A stretch of 64,000 nt of DNA from Saccoglossus kowalevskii (Eukaryota; Hemichordata; Enteropneusta; Harrimaniidae). The stretch covers positions 346,069 to 410,068 of the forward strand of contig NW_003147275.1 of NCBI RefSeq assembly GCF_000003605.2. The letters run 5' to 3'. Below are positions 12,034 to 24,200 of this stretch, in pieces. The notes below the pieces were generated by a model. The model was given only the letters and a program-made list of their open reading frames with translations. It ran no database searches and was not told the DNA's origin. Numbering within the stretch: position 1 is the first letter of the stretch; each line of letters begins with the position of its first letter. Both the position numbers and the translations under genes were made by a program.

Positions 12034-12453
12034 ATGTGGCATTTACAGTCATCATGTTGCGAAGTGATTAAGGATTGCCCCCCCCCCCTACACACACACC
12101 TGCGTTTCGCGAAAAAAAAGTTGGACGGAATGTATTTTGCTAACATAGCGAAAAATTTTAGTGTGACGAAATCAACTGCGTATAATATATACAATAAATT
12201 CACATCAACTGGTAATATTGAACGTGGTACTGGCGGTCCTTCGGAATGCGTCAAGCTTACTGACAACGTATTACAGTACATCGAATTATACAACACCAAG
12301 CCAAGTATTTATTTGAAGGGGATTAGAAAGAATTTGATCGCCGAAAATGTGTGTACCATCGATACTGTCCCGTGTTTATCAACCATTCATGGTACTATCG
12401 CTGATTTGATGTTTTGTTTAACGTTCAAATTTAATAACTCGAATTTTAATTAA
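12034..12453 (+). mobile_element. Tc1/mariner-IS630-like transposase N-terminal remnant
   Basis: The open frame contains, from about residue 30, LDGMYFANIAKNFSVTKSTA and YNIYNKFTSTGNI, the two helix-turn-helix halves of a paired-type DNA-binding domain in IS630/Tc1-like transposases. GTGGPS then links to YIELYNTKPSIYLKGIRKNL and DTVPCLSTIHGTI, which matches the second helix-turn-helix region. The DDE catalytic part is absent. Downstream lies inverted-repeat sequence rather than a catalytic domain, so the copy is truncated. A host paired-box gene is less likely because there is no homeobox or spliced continuation. Confidence 0.55.
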
Positions 12454-12543
12454 CTGTTAACCGAACTTCGAGTTACGGGAAACATAAAACGTTAAACAAA
12501 ATAACACATTTATGTTGCCCGTAAATCGAAGTTTGATTAACAG
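12412..12543. repeat. Two interlocking inverted repeats
   Basis: A 35-bp arm at 12454-12488 (CTGTTAACCGAACTTCGAGT...) pairs with 12509-12543 with about four mismatches. A second, perfect 14-bp pair (TTTTGTTTAACGTT at 12412-12425 and its complement at 12488-12501) crosses the first. The position just after the Tc1-like remnant suggests element termini. Confidence 0.65.
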
Positions 12544-12549
12544 GTGTTT

Positions 12550-15500
12550 TGCAAAAGTGGTATTCTAGTGGTAAATTGAATTAAGGTAACGTTATGATGA
12601 AATCGTTACGAGAAAACGCATGCATGTGTTAGTATCTGCATGGTGCTACAGGTGATCACCCATGGATCGTAACCAGACAAAGCGCATTGTGTTACACGCT
12701 TTTTCTTTCTACTGTTATTACTCTTGTCATAGCTGATTTCAGCGAGCAAACTCAATATGTACCCCAAGACACACCCATAAAACGCCCATTTTAAGACAAA
12801 AAGCGCCGTCAACGTCGATCTTTTTGGGTCCAGTTTTCAACTGGCCACGGAGCATTCCCACCCAAATTTCATATGTGCACCACACCGGAACATACCATTG
12901 TAAGCTACGATAACAGGTCGCGAAATTAATTTACGAGAAATGGGTCCGAACTCCAGTAAATGAATCAAATTAATCTAAGATTTGTTTGCTTGTTTGTTTT
13001 AAATTATTTAAAATTCATATACAATAAATTGGTCACAGTATCACTATCATTTCTACGCTGTGTAACAATGGTCCCGATGACGTCACCAGGGAATAATTAG
13101 TAGATAGTAACTTCGAAACTCATTTTAAAATATTTATTTTGTTCTCATATATATATACTATAATAATATTTACATACCAATAAGTGATTTTGAACATCAG
13201 GGTAGCAAGCGTTTCACAGGCTATTTAAAGTAATGTGTATCAATTAGAATATTTTACAAGAATGTATGTATGTATGTATGTATGTATGGTATGGTATGCA
13301 AATTAATTGGTGCTAAATTCTAACCAATTATTATAGGTTTCTGTTACCAATAAGGATTTTCACCGCATATATTTTTTTTTTATAAATAATGGAATAATGT
13401 TAATTTTGAGATAAAATAAAATCTAGTGGGCCTACGTGTAATTTTAAAACTTCATTCCAGAAGGCATATTGGATTTCTTTGTGGTTTTCTAATACGGCGA
13501 AGTTGGAAGTCGGCGAGAAACTTACATATCGCATACATACAAGGTTGCAAGTCGATTGTCACCATGGGAAATGTAGGTTTCCTACCCCCTCTGTATTCTT
13601 ACATTCAAAGTCAATGTACCATCGGACTAGTTCAACTCGAATAGTCTATTTGTTTACTGGAGATGGCAGGTTCAGAGCTGGTACAAGATGTTCAGTTAGA
13701 TGAGGTGCATCTCTACAATGACGTCAGGGCGCGCTGCACCTACTAACTTGGCCATCGAGATTTACTGTGTTCTCTCGCGATACGGTCGCGAGACTACAAT
13801 ATTACCCTGGGCCATGTTCATTGTGCGGCTGTACTCGACCATCTGTGATCCAGAAATTCGATTATATTGTGTAAGAGACTGTTTATTTACACTTACATGC
13901 ACCGATTTTATACAGTTACCTCTATTTTCTACAACAGATAAGATATTATTATAGTTAACAGTTTTGTGTCCCGTCTATGTTTTTGCATGAACCTACTCGA
14001 TGCCTGCCGTCCATGTACAATTGACCCAATACTTTCGCTTGTGTTCCCAGCGACTCTGTCCTACTACTCAATCACGTTCAAGTTTGATTGGTTTGTATTA
14101 ATATGTAAGTACGTTATACCTCATTATACCTCACTGTACCTCATAGCTGGAGTGTATTAATATTAGTGGTTCATAGTTACCTACATTATTACGAGTCTGT
14201 GAACTAATGGCTTTCGATTTTACTGCCCGGAAGATAACAGTAACTCGATTGTGAGGTTACTACTTTACCTACTGTGCACATTGATTTTGTGGAATAATAT
14301 GTCATGGCCATGACTTATGCAAAAAAAAGCGATTTTGAATAGACATCGTATGTGCCACTCCCATGATTTTTTTGGAATGTATGATTACTGTCTCATAACC
14401 TTTCCTGAACTCATAGAATACATTGAGAATGTGACGCCCCAATGAATCTATAGAAAGAATGAATACATACATTGTAATGTGATAGAGTGGTACCATACGT
14501 GTAATGACGAGAACGAGACAGACGAATAATTTATCGCCAGGCAGCAGTAGAATTTTAGTCAATAAGTCCGAACAAAAAACAGTTCAAAAATAAGCACAAA
14601 ATACATTAATCAATCGGCTAAGTAGTAGTTCATATTCAAAATGTATTTACTCTTATTTTGTTTAATGTCAATCTTGTTTTCAACAAATTGGTCATAGTTG
14701 AGTGCATTTACAACTAAAAAGTCAGAAGATTGCTTCATTGCACTTAACGAAATGATTTACTATATCATAATGAGTGAAAGTCACCTTTTTTAGGAGCACA
14801 CATATACATGTGAAATAAAAAATAATTACAGATGTGTTCATATGTATTATAATTGTAAAAGACCTGCTATGAATTATTCACTAACAAACAAAGTACCCAA
14901 TCAGCCAGTAAGTGTTATGCCAATTAAAAATATTATTTTCCATTCTGACACAAACAGAATAATTATGTAAATAAACTGAAAGTCTCAAACGGCATTTTCA
15001 CAACATTTTTAGATAATTTCTTACTTGTTGCTCTAAGATATTTATGGAGAAAAAACATTACAGACATTAAGATCTTGTCACCACTTTTGTGTTTTCACAT
15101 CTATCTTTTGTGATGATTTTTATTACCAGTTATATATATTAAGATAGTACATTTTTCCATAACAGTCGTTATTGAGTAGGCACCAAATAATTTTACAAGT
15201 GAAAGAATGACGGCATGTAACAAGGCGGAAGCGAAAACAATATATACGAGTGCGAGATCGACCTTTGCTAGGCGTTTCACTGATCCAAACCCGGGGTGCG
15301 TGATCGAACTCTGCTAGGCGGCACTGAGCATAACCCAGAGAGTGAAAGACAGACTTCTGCTTGGCGTTGACTGTTGAGATCACCATAATGCTTTGCGGTA
15401 TTCTCGTGATAACGAGAATATTATTTCACCAAGTAATCAAAACAGCTAACAATAAGGTAACAAAATATAGTAACGAAATGACATGAATCGAAATAAGGGT

Positions 15501-16390
15501 GGTTTGCGCCATTTGATGACCCTTCTAACCATGTGTTTGGATCACAATGCTTTGAATAATCACATTCAAGGCATTTCACTCTTTTTATGTGTGTTATTTA
15601 TTACGAGTGAGAGATATCCTCCTCCTATCCACAGTTCCTCGATGACTGTGTTTACCTTCGCATACATACTGAGGGTTCTTATTCAATAGACAAACATACC
15701 TACAATGTGGCATTGAAGGACAAACAGCCTGCTAACTGAGAGAGTATATAATGTTTACAACTCGTTTAAATTCATATGCTAATTTATTTCTTGCCTCTGA
15801 ATACATATTTTTGCATTGGCGTTTAAACGGCAACGCAAACACGACGACGAAATGCCATGAATCAAAATAACGGTGGTTAGCGCCATCTGATGACCCTTTT
15901 AACCACGTGCTTGCATCAAAGCTTTCTAACTTGGAGAGTGTATATTGTTTATAACTCGAACTTAATTTGATTGTCCCACTCAAATGACGATGCCAGCAAT
16001 AGAGCTTTTTGTGTATATCAAAATAAAGGACGAATGTGAAGTAACATATCTTGCTATGTGTTCTCATGGCCGTCTGAGTCATCCCTAAGATGTGGGGTTT
16101 TGCGGAATATTAGTTATTAGTTATTTTAACAAGTTGATATAACTCAAGGAACGCTAATACAATGGCAACAAGATATTTCTGACCCACTGCGCTTTGCGAC
16201 GCGCTGGATATCGACATGGTCGTCGTTCGGCGTTACCTATGGTAGCATATGTCATCACGGAAAATCTATAATATTTCTCGAAAACTGAATAACCCCCAAA
16301 AAAGATATTTTTGTGAAACTAGAGAAAGTTGGGTGCCTATGTATTGTGAAACAACAAGAAATGAAAATCGCCAATTGTTCTATTTTTCAG
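12550..16390. other. Intergenic sequence upstream of PLAC8-like gene A
   Basis: Holds a (GTAT)n microsatellite near 13264-13292 and the diverged direct repeat listed separately. The 5' exon and promoter of gene A should lie somewhere in the right part, but I cannot identify them: the first recognised exon of gene A starts in mid-codon. Confidence 0.35.
15474..15990. repeat. Diverged direct duplication (15474-15780 and 15845-15990)
   Basis: GAAATGACATGAATCGAAAT, GCGCCATTTGATGACCCTTC and TAACCATGTG at 15476-15535 recur with about 15% differences at 15849-15910. A following block around GAGAGTATATAATGTTTA (15739) recurs at 15936-15955. One unit has an extra ~200 bp. It lies about 0.5 kb upstream of gene A. 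Confidence 0.6.
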
Positions 16391-17780
16391 GGACCAACCT
16401 ACTGGATATAGTCCTGGTTATGCTTATGGTTATGAGGGCCATGATCCCCAACAGAATGTGATCACCACCCAGCCACCTCCTATGAGTCAGATGCAACATT
16501 CCACGGTGAGTACACAATTACTTTGACATTCCATGAAACAAATTATATGATTACAGTTTTCTCTAATTGCTTATGTGTACGAGATTCAGTTTCTATCTTT
16601 GAAAGGGCATATTTCCACACAAGTTAAATAACTCTTAGATTCAAGGTTCGTTAAGTTAGAGGTTATATATTGTTTTTAGAACGTAGTTGTGGTTCAGCAA
16701 CAGCCTACCAACACGACTATAATACAGCAGACAAATGAGTGGACTACGGGATTGTGTGGATGCTTTGAAGACTGTGCAGACTGTAAGTTATATCATGTTT
16801 AATATATGTCCTTTGCTTTGGTGTACATTGCGAATCAATCCTGAATTCACTGTAGCTCTGACGTGTGCCTGGTCACACAAGAAGGTAACAGTATGTTTTC
16901 GCGGCTTTATATTTTGGAACCTCTATGTGTTAAATCAATATACCGCATCACGTGTATCAAACTTTTTACATTAAATATTATAACATTTCTTCACAGGTGC
17001 GGCGGCTTGGTTTTGTTGTTGGTGTCACAGATGTTATCTGTCTGTAAAACTGAAAGAAAGTTGCTGCTTACCGGTGTGTTGTTGCTGTTGTGACCTGATG
17101 ATACTCCGAATGAAAATACGTACCATGAGAAATATCCCGGTAGGTCGAACACTGGTGGTACATGTAATCATGTTACTAAGCAACTGGGTTATGTGATCGC
17201 CATTTCATATGCGGAGAACGGTAGATTCCTTTTTGTAAACGTCGGAAACACGATTATACCGATTACATGTAATTAAAAGTAAAAAAACACCAATACTCAA
17301 TCCTTCAAAGTAATGTATCAGAAAGACCGAGTATTAGTGAAATGCGGCAAAACAATATAACAATTCAAACACTAAATCTCTTGAAAGAAGTTTTAAACAC
17401 ATATTTTAAACGCGTATTTGGGTGATGCGAATTTTTTTTGTCTTAATAAAATATAAGAAACGTATGGTTCGTCCATACAAGTTACAATGGTGCTTTTTAC
17501 AACATGTTGCCATGCAAATTTATGTTTCGCTTGATGTTGTTGATGCTGGTGAATCTTTTAAATTCAAATTCTTCTGTACCTGAAGCATTTATTCTATTCT
17601 TGATTACCTAGTTTTGTTGTTACCTTTACGTAGATTTACATAGAATATTTCGGTGATATATCCTCTTGTTTATTTTGTTCACAGGGTGGCGCTATCAGTG
17701 ACTGCTGTGCAACTTCCTTCTGTGGTTTTTGTGCCGCAACTCAAATGTCACGTGAGTGGGACAACAGCAACATGGGATGA
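16391..17780 (+). CDS. PLAC8/cornifelin-like gene A (5' end not identified)
   Basis: PLAC8-family proteins are small cysteine-rich, membrane-associated proteins; in animals roles include cell differentiation and, by proposal, metal handling. Exons: 16391-16505, 16680-16782, 16997-17139 and 17685-17780 (stop TGA), joined by GT-AG introns of phases 0, 1 and 0. The product is at least 151 residues: a Gln/Pro/Tyr-rich N-terminus (YSPGYAYGYEGHDPQQN), the domain start WTTGLCGCFEDC, a very Cys-rich core (AAWFCCWCHRCY, SCCLPVCCCCCDL), the RMKIRTMRNIPGGAISDCC junction, then CGFCAATQMSREWDN. The final QMSRE matches the QxxRE end of the family domain. The first exon seen enters in mid-codon, so a short 5' coding exon is missing from this model. 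First of three tandem + strand copies. Confidence 0.85.
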
Positions 17781-19550
17781 AAAGTGCGCCATCTAGGGAT
17801 ATCTTGAATCAGACAAAATACATTGTACCTATATGTAATCAGAATTATTGATCCGAACTTAAATAATTTAGCAAGAAATCAATTCCACTAAGACAAACTG
17901 ATTAAGCAAGTTGAATTCATTCATTCATTAATTCAGTCAGACAGACAGACAGTCAATCAATCATTCAGTAAGTCACCCAGTCCGTTATCAGTCTGACGAG
18001 TTACTGATTTCGAGTATTATGCCCGTCTTAATATTTAACCAAGTGACTGGTTTTGTTAGATTTATATTAATTGTGAACATAAGAAGATCACGTAACACGT
18101 TTTCTTCCATTACATTATCCGTGATATGACAAGTAGTTAACTGTGTTATGTAATTCGTCAAATGTTCCTACCAACAACTTGATATCATAGCAGAACCAGA
18201 ACATTGGACACACACACATACACACGCACACACATTCGTAATACCGCCATTTAATTCTTATATAATGTTATGAATATTAATCGTACATTCAGAATTAAAC
18301 TATATATATTAATGATATATGAGGTGTTGGAGCACAAATGTATCGTGACTATAAAACACAACGCCCCGAAATACCTAATCGGTGGGATTTAAAGTAAAAG
18401 CCGACGATATAAACGTATCACACTTCCCCCTAACCGAAATATTTTAGTGTAACTAACAAATATTGTTAGAGTTGAATGCAGGTCCAGTATTGCTTGAAAT
18501 ATTACACAAATGCTCATTGAGGACACATGACCATATGTTGTTGATATAGCTTATCCGATGTATTCAATATTGAACTAACTGCATTGTCCTATCTCCAACA
18601 GATATTAAAGTTTTGCGTATTAACGTTGTCACATGACCATATACATGTATGGTCATGTGTATGTTTGTAATTTATTTCGTCCAATACCTTTATTAAAGTA
18701 TCCGTTGTATTATACCTTCAATAAATAAACCTATGGATATTCATGAGACCACACGATCAAATATGGCCGTGATTTGTTAGCCGCATCTCTCCATATATGC
18801 AATAGGTGAAAGGTAATTTAAATACCATTGACGCATTGACTGCCGAAAACGATGGCATAACAGATAAAAAAAAATGTTACAACACTACCTGATACTGCTA
18901 TACAAAATAATGTGACCCATAATCTAACATTGATACAAATGATGAAAGTGGGACTCAACCAATTTTCAAAAAGCACAATGACGGAAATGAAATAGAAATT
19001 GTTAAAGAAAACAGTTCAATTGATTAAGAGAGGGTATAAACTCCTCCTTCACCTTCATGTACATCGCCATCAGTCACAAGCCCTTTTCAACACAGTAGCT
19101 CCACCAAATAGAACCTCTGTCGAAATGAAGAAACACTGTGACGATCACCGAAATTTCAACATTTACTGACAGTAATGTGACAACCATATCAAATGAAAAT
19201 ATCAAAGAGTTTTGGGTGTCCACGCTGCACTCTCGTAGATTTATAGAAAAGGGCTTTGACTTTTGCCCCAATCTCAAAATACAGGCTAGACACCGTATAA
19301 ACTACCAACACTCCCAACAGTTGAACACCGACAAAGCGTGCATTCACAGACAACAAATCAGAACTGGTAATTTCATCCTCGATTTTTAAAATCTCACTTT
19401 CATTGTTAATGGCTACCGAGATGCTCTTAACAGATATAGTGTGTTTAAATATGCACTTCATATACTTCATATATGACACAAACAAGTTTCTGCTTCACTT
19501 ACAACTTGTATTCAAAAAATTAAAAAAAACTTCTCTCTTCGCTTCCAACT
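17781..19550. other. Sequence downstream of gene A, no gene seen
   Basis: Contains a CA-rich microsatellite near 18210-18235, the palindrome at 18630-18659, and an AATAAA near 18719 that may be too far downstream to serve gene A. The short open frames at 19074-19485 have no recognised motif; they may belong to the 5' part of the LINE remnant that follows. Confidence 0.4.
18630..18659. repeat. 30-bp near-perfect palindrome
   Basis: CACATGACCATA and TATGGTCATGTG flank a 6-bp centre (TACATG). The half-site CACATGACCATAT also occurs once more about 105 bp upstream. It could be a binding site or a hairpin; function unknown. Confidence 0.8.
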
Positions 19551-19559
19551 TTTAGACAC

Positions 19560-20705
19560 CAAAAAAATCGCCTCTCCAAGGTTTTTACAAGAAAAATCTA
19601 ATGAACAAGAATTTGTTTTGGCCTGGTCTTATTACTGAATTTTCGGTGTGAAGGGACAAACAAGTATCGGAATATCCAGGCACAGTGGGACATCGGGAAA
19701 ACAAAATTAAATTACTCCACTCAGAAATAATGCGCAATTAAACAAGATAAACACAAAACAGAAAAAAACAAATTCTGGAAATCGAAATCCAAGCCATTAA
19801 TACCCACAATGCACCGCTCTTGAACAGCTGCACGCCACATTAAACACGATCATCTGAGGCGCCACACACACTGAATATCAAACTGAAATTTACAAAATAA
19901 TACACAATGTTCGCAATAATCTGTATAATGACTCCCCTTCCTACAATAGTGATGTCACCAACCAACTGACGACCTGTGAGTCTGTTATGCTACGTCATAG
20001 CATTGACAATGCCAATTCAACTAACCCTCCTCTGGCCATTGTTGCTCTAGACCAACAAAAGATATTTGATATAATATATCACAGATATCTCTTTCAACAA
20101 ACTTTATGCCTTTGTTTTTGATGACCGTATTCTACAGTCGCCTTACTTATTTATGCCCATGCCCAGTCTCTGGTTCGTTTTAATTGTACCCTCACTTCAT
20201 CCATCACAGTAACTAGGGGTATTTGCCAAGACAGCTCAACGTCCACTGCCCTCCACTGTTTAGCCATTGAACCACTCCTCCATAAAATCGGGAATAATAA
20301 TAGTCATACCACACAGCAATAAGTAGCACTGTTAAATGTACTGTCTATGCTGATGATGTAGAATTGTTCATGACTGGCAAAGAGGAATTTAGTTCACTTG
20401 CTTATGAACGGGCATCAAAGTCCAAAAATAAATCTTATAAACATCTACTCTCCTAAAAACAATTCGGTCCCAAGTGCCCACGAACCTGCATCTCTACCTT
20501 ACTATCAAATAGAATAGCGTGGGGATGAAACTGTTTGGTGTTTATTTAGAACATAACCAAAGTTATACTGATCAGAACTGGGCTGAACAATCAACCTTTG
20601 GAATCACTTTATTCATAGCATGTCGTACAGAGGAGGCGCTTTTGTCATAAATAACCTGATTTTATCGCTGTTATTGTACCGTTTCGACAGCTTTACACCA
20701 CCCAT
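19560..20705 (+). mobile_element. LINE remnant, L1/Tx1-type reverse transcriptase
   Basis: Pieces of one reverse transcriptase follow in order on the + strand in shifting frames. They are QWDIGKTKLNYSTQK (~19688), AIVALDQQKIFDII (~20037), AQSLVRFNCTL then TVTRGICQDS (~20160-20235), LAIEPLLHKI (~20262), and the catalytic YADDVELF at 20346. KLFGVYLEHNQSYTDQNWAE (~20530) and MSYRGGAFVINNLILSLLLYRF (~20620-20690) complete the series. The YADD box and the post-RT SYRGRALVINNL-like segment are typical of L1/Tx1 clade elements. Many frame changes and in-frame stops show a long-dead copy. Endonuclease and 3' tail are not recognised. Confidence 0.75.
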
Positions 20706-21172
20706 GGATGGTTTATTTATTGGTTGTTTATATGTGCCAGTGACTGCATAGATTCCTTTGTTTCACCTGTTTGACCTGTGGTGAAGTCTGGGCTAGGCTA
20801 TTGTCTTCAGTTCTGTATGTGGTTCTGAATAGTGAAGATGTGTCTATGGGCATGCTATGAATTGTCCTGCAGTAGTAAGTTTTCTGTAAAATTTGCTAAG
20901 GTTTGCTAACCCTTGTACACTGGTCCGGGAATGTGCCTCTAAACGAGAACCGTATTCTGGAGTTTTACTACCGTATTCCGATTCTGCAACGAAACTAATT
21001 CTACATTTTCCACAATAAGCGATAGAATAAACCGAGCCGTCATTTGTGTGTTACTGTATAACATTTTGCTGAAATCTGTGTTGGAGTGAATATTTCTGAT
21101 TATATGGTATAAATGTATCGCATATAACCACAGTACGCGTTTCTATTTGGTGGTTTAATATTTTGAGAGACT
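20706..21172. other. Spacer between LINE remnant and foldback element
   Basis: Nothing recognised; ordinary AT-rich sequence with no splice-bounded coding exon that I can support. Confidence 0.35.
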
Positions 21173-21845
21173 GTAACACCTGTGGGAGCTTGGATGTCTA
21201 CAATGACATAGACTGGAAAAGTCGGGACTTTTATAATTAATTGTCAATTTAGCTATTTTAACGTGATCGCGAAAACTAGTGTGACTGCGAAAGAAATTAC
21301 GACTGGACGCATCTGCTAGCGATTCCCTGCGTTGGAGTGAAAACCGGAGCGGATTTACTCCGGTGATTATGCTAACTAAAAATTGTTGACCAGCAATGAC
21401 AACGAATCAGAGTGCAGCTGTATACGTCATATCGTATCTATGTTAATGTACATGACATTTCACTTCTGAGGTCCCGGCGATTTTGAAAGACTACTTATAT
21501 ACATTGGACATTTAAATCGACTTGTTTTCAGTAAACATGGATGAAATTATCGCCTTTGCACTGAGAAAGTATCCATCTCTGCGATGGAATGGAATCAACC
21601 TTTCACACACCCATTCATGAATAATCAATGACATCATGGAAATGTATAGCAGTCAAATTCCCGCAAATACGACTAGTCAGGATTTCTTTAGCGGTTAGGT
21701 TAGTTTTTGCGATCACACTGAAAGGACTAAAAGAACAATTAATTATTTCTTTTTGTAAAACAAAAAAAGTCTCGACTTTGCCAGTCTAACAATGACAGTG
21801 CTATCGATGAACTAAACTAAACTAAATTTTTAGAAGTGTAACAAT
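21173..21845. mobile_element. Foldback/MITE-like element with long diverged inverted arms
   Basis: The arm near 21190-21310 (AGACTGGAAAAGTCGGGACT, AATTAATTGT, GTGATCGCGAAAACTAG, AAAGAAATTACGACTGG) is matched by the reverse complement of 21670-21800 (AGACTGGCAAAGTCGAGACT, AATTAATTGT, GTGATCGCAAAAACTA, AAAGAAATCCTGACTAG). The arms are ~120 bp with small indels around a ~360-bp centre. TGTAACA is seen at both outer ends. No coding sequence, so non-autonomous. Confidence 0.65.
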
Positions 21846-22119
21846 GAAAAAATAAACTGAATCAGCATTGGACATATGGCAAAAAAGTCGTAATATTTGG
21901 AAAGCATACGTCACATTCGAATACTTTCCATCGCATGCAGTAGCAAATTGGTGCGTGACGGAAATATATTTCGTAACTGAGCGAAACCTAGTGTGTGGGA
22001 TCGACCTCTGTCACTGAACAAACCTTGAAGCACCCCAACCCCTTGTTATGCGTGTTAGTTATTATGTTAGTGTAACTCCGGAAGTGACCTATGTAACACA
22101 TGTACCATCAGGGAAGAAA

Positions 22120-22206
22120 CCTCTAGTGTCTACAGAAGGTGTTTTAAAAAGTGTGAACACATCTCGCTCCACGAGTGGCACCGCCATAATTCTCATAATT
22201 AAATGG
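22120..22206 (+). repeat. Dispersed repeat fragment (copy 1; second copy at 43940-44020)
   Basis: AGAAGGTGTTTTAAAAAGTG, GAACACATCTCGCTCCACGA and GTGGCACCGCC are about 75% matched at 43950-44012. Both resemble a motif I remember as common in bivalve genomes (GATCCTGCTCCACATGTGGC), near the 3' end of a retroelement. The family attribution rests on memory. Confidence 0.45.
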
Positions 22207-22413
22207 TTTGTGTTTGAAACCGGAGGTATGCATCAGACAAGTGACATTGACGCCATCTGTCACCATCTTTCTTATTGTATTTAACCACAAGCTTATCGTA
22301 TTTGCTAATAAAACTCTTGAATGTCAAGACTAGTCGTTCACTACAAAACATTCGGTTTAATAATACAGTTAACTGCTAATGTACTACAAGGCTTGGGCAT
22401 AGCGAAAGAGTTG

Positions 22414-22417
<4 letters not shown>

Positions 22418-22490
<73 letters not shown>
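22418..22490. repeat. (TA)n microsatellite, ~73 bp
   Basis: An uninterrupted alternating AT run; any open frame across it is an artefact. Confidence 0.95.
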
Positions 22491-22493
<3 letters not shown>

Positions 22494-24200
22494 TTTAGAG
22501 AAATTGAGATAATTCTGTACAGTTGTGAAAAACTGATGATAGTAAAATTAAAATCATCTAATATTATCAAATTGAAAGCACAGATCTAAGTATGAAGCTG
22601 ACGAAACAGAATGATGTTTTAGTCTCCTTAATCTCGAGTTCAATTGAATTTGTCATTGAAATAAAATCACTAAATTTCGGATTGTTGGTGGAAAGAAGGT
22701 CTGAGAAGTTATTAAATAAATATGAAATAATTAAAAGATTCTTTATTACTAACAAACATCGGTCAATGACCAAATATCTACCACCCCCAACAGTATTCAA
22801 ACCAAAATAATCAAGCTCATATGTGCGACCAACAAGTCCAATTTGATCTTTACAAGAATACACCATCAGCCAATAAGCCAATAAATCTGTCCACTATGAT
22901 CCAAAGATGGCGCAATTAAATATACAACAGACGGAAAGTTGGAAATACTGGACACCACCTGAAAATCGTCGACTAAAACTGCATTCAATGCACACGGAAG
23001 GTCACGATAGAATATTACTAAAACGTGGGGGCATCAAATCCTTAAAAGGAATGAATGATATCATCAAATTATAAGTGATCCCACCATCAAAAAATAATAT
23101 TGCGAGTATGCGTACAGTTACGTAACTTGAGTTTATTAATCTAAGTTCAGCATGACAGTACATTTTTTCAAGTCAATCGTCAATTACTTGGGAAATACAC
23201 TCATTTCAGCACCTCCACGTCATTGTCGATTGCGCACATCTTCAAAAAAGGCTCTTATTAAATTAAAATCTCTAAATTCATTGTAATATGCAAACTGTGC
23301 ACAAGAAATGAGATGAGATTGTGGAGAAAATAACAAAACCTTGCAAACGTTAGCATCAACTCTGCCTATGTGACGTTAATCATTACACCGTGTTTAATTT
23401 TTTACAATAGACTAGGTAAACTATTTATGACAGACAGTTTATATCAGACGACACACAATTAGTATATCAGTAGCTGTCCGTGATACGTGTGCTACATCTA
23501 CTACAAAGACAGCCACCCGTAACCGTAAGTTTTCCTTGTTTCTTTTAAGTATTGTTTCAAAGAATCACAATACGTATTGACAGACTGTAAGCACCTGGAT
23601 AAGTATTACTATTATTGACATTCACATATCACTATATTATGTTACTAACACTTGGAATGACGATACCGTGACGTAAAGGATTGATAGAAAAAAAACGAAT
23701 TATTTTTTTTTTTTTCAAAACTAGTTTTAATAGAAATACACTAAATAGGAAGAAAGGAAAAACGTCTGCATTCCTCCGTTGTGTTAATGTTTGAAACCCG
23801 ACTGTTGTGTAAATAAACCTTGCACGCACATGATGTATACAGATATAAGGAACAGAGACAAAAGATATTCAATTTAAAATCTGAGGTCAGCGTCCATGAT
23901 GGATTTGTCTTGAAATCAAAGTCCATTTTGTTTGGCATAGCTACTTCAGATAGAACCTTTGCTATGGTACACATAACAGTGTTGTGATGTGTTATACTGA
24001 TTCATATCACTGAGTTCAGAATACATATAGATATGGAATTTGCAACCTTTCATATTGATAAATAAGGATAAACTTATTGTATAATGATAAACATATATAT
24101 AAATATATGCATAATACAAAATATTAACTCATTTGGTGAAGCAGACGACATGCGACGGGCTGACACACAGTACAGTAATACGAATAGCTCTTCTCGACTC
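22491..24200. other. Intergenic sequence, nothing recognised
   Basis: Several 65-105-codon open frames occur on both strands, but none has family motifs or splice context. AT-rich with homopolymer runs. Confidence 0.4.

Noticed and set aside
13426-14160. Run of short + frames upstream of gene A as missing exons
   Set aside because: No splice sites give the phase needed to join the first known gene A exon, and composition is not PLAC8-like.
15220-15390. Possible tRNA or small RNA in the locally GC-richer stretch
   Set aside because: No cloverleaf with proper arms and TTCRANN-type box B could be drawn by eye.
19074-19485. Overlapping frames on both strands before the LINE remnant
   Set aside because: No endonuclease or other motif could be recognised, so not called as LINE ORF1 or endonuclease.
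22376-22570. Minus-strand frame rich in Ile-Tyr
   Set aside because: It runs through the (TA)n microsatellite, so the residues are an artefact.
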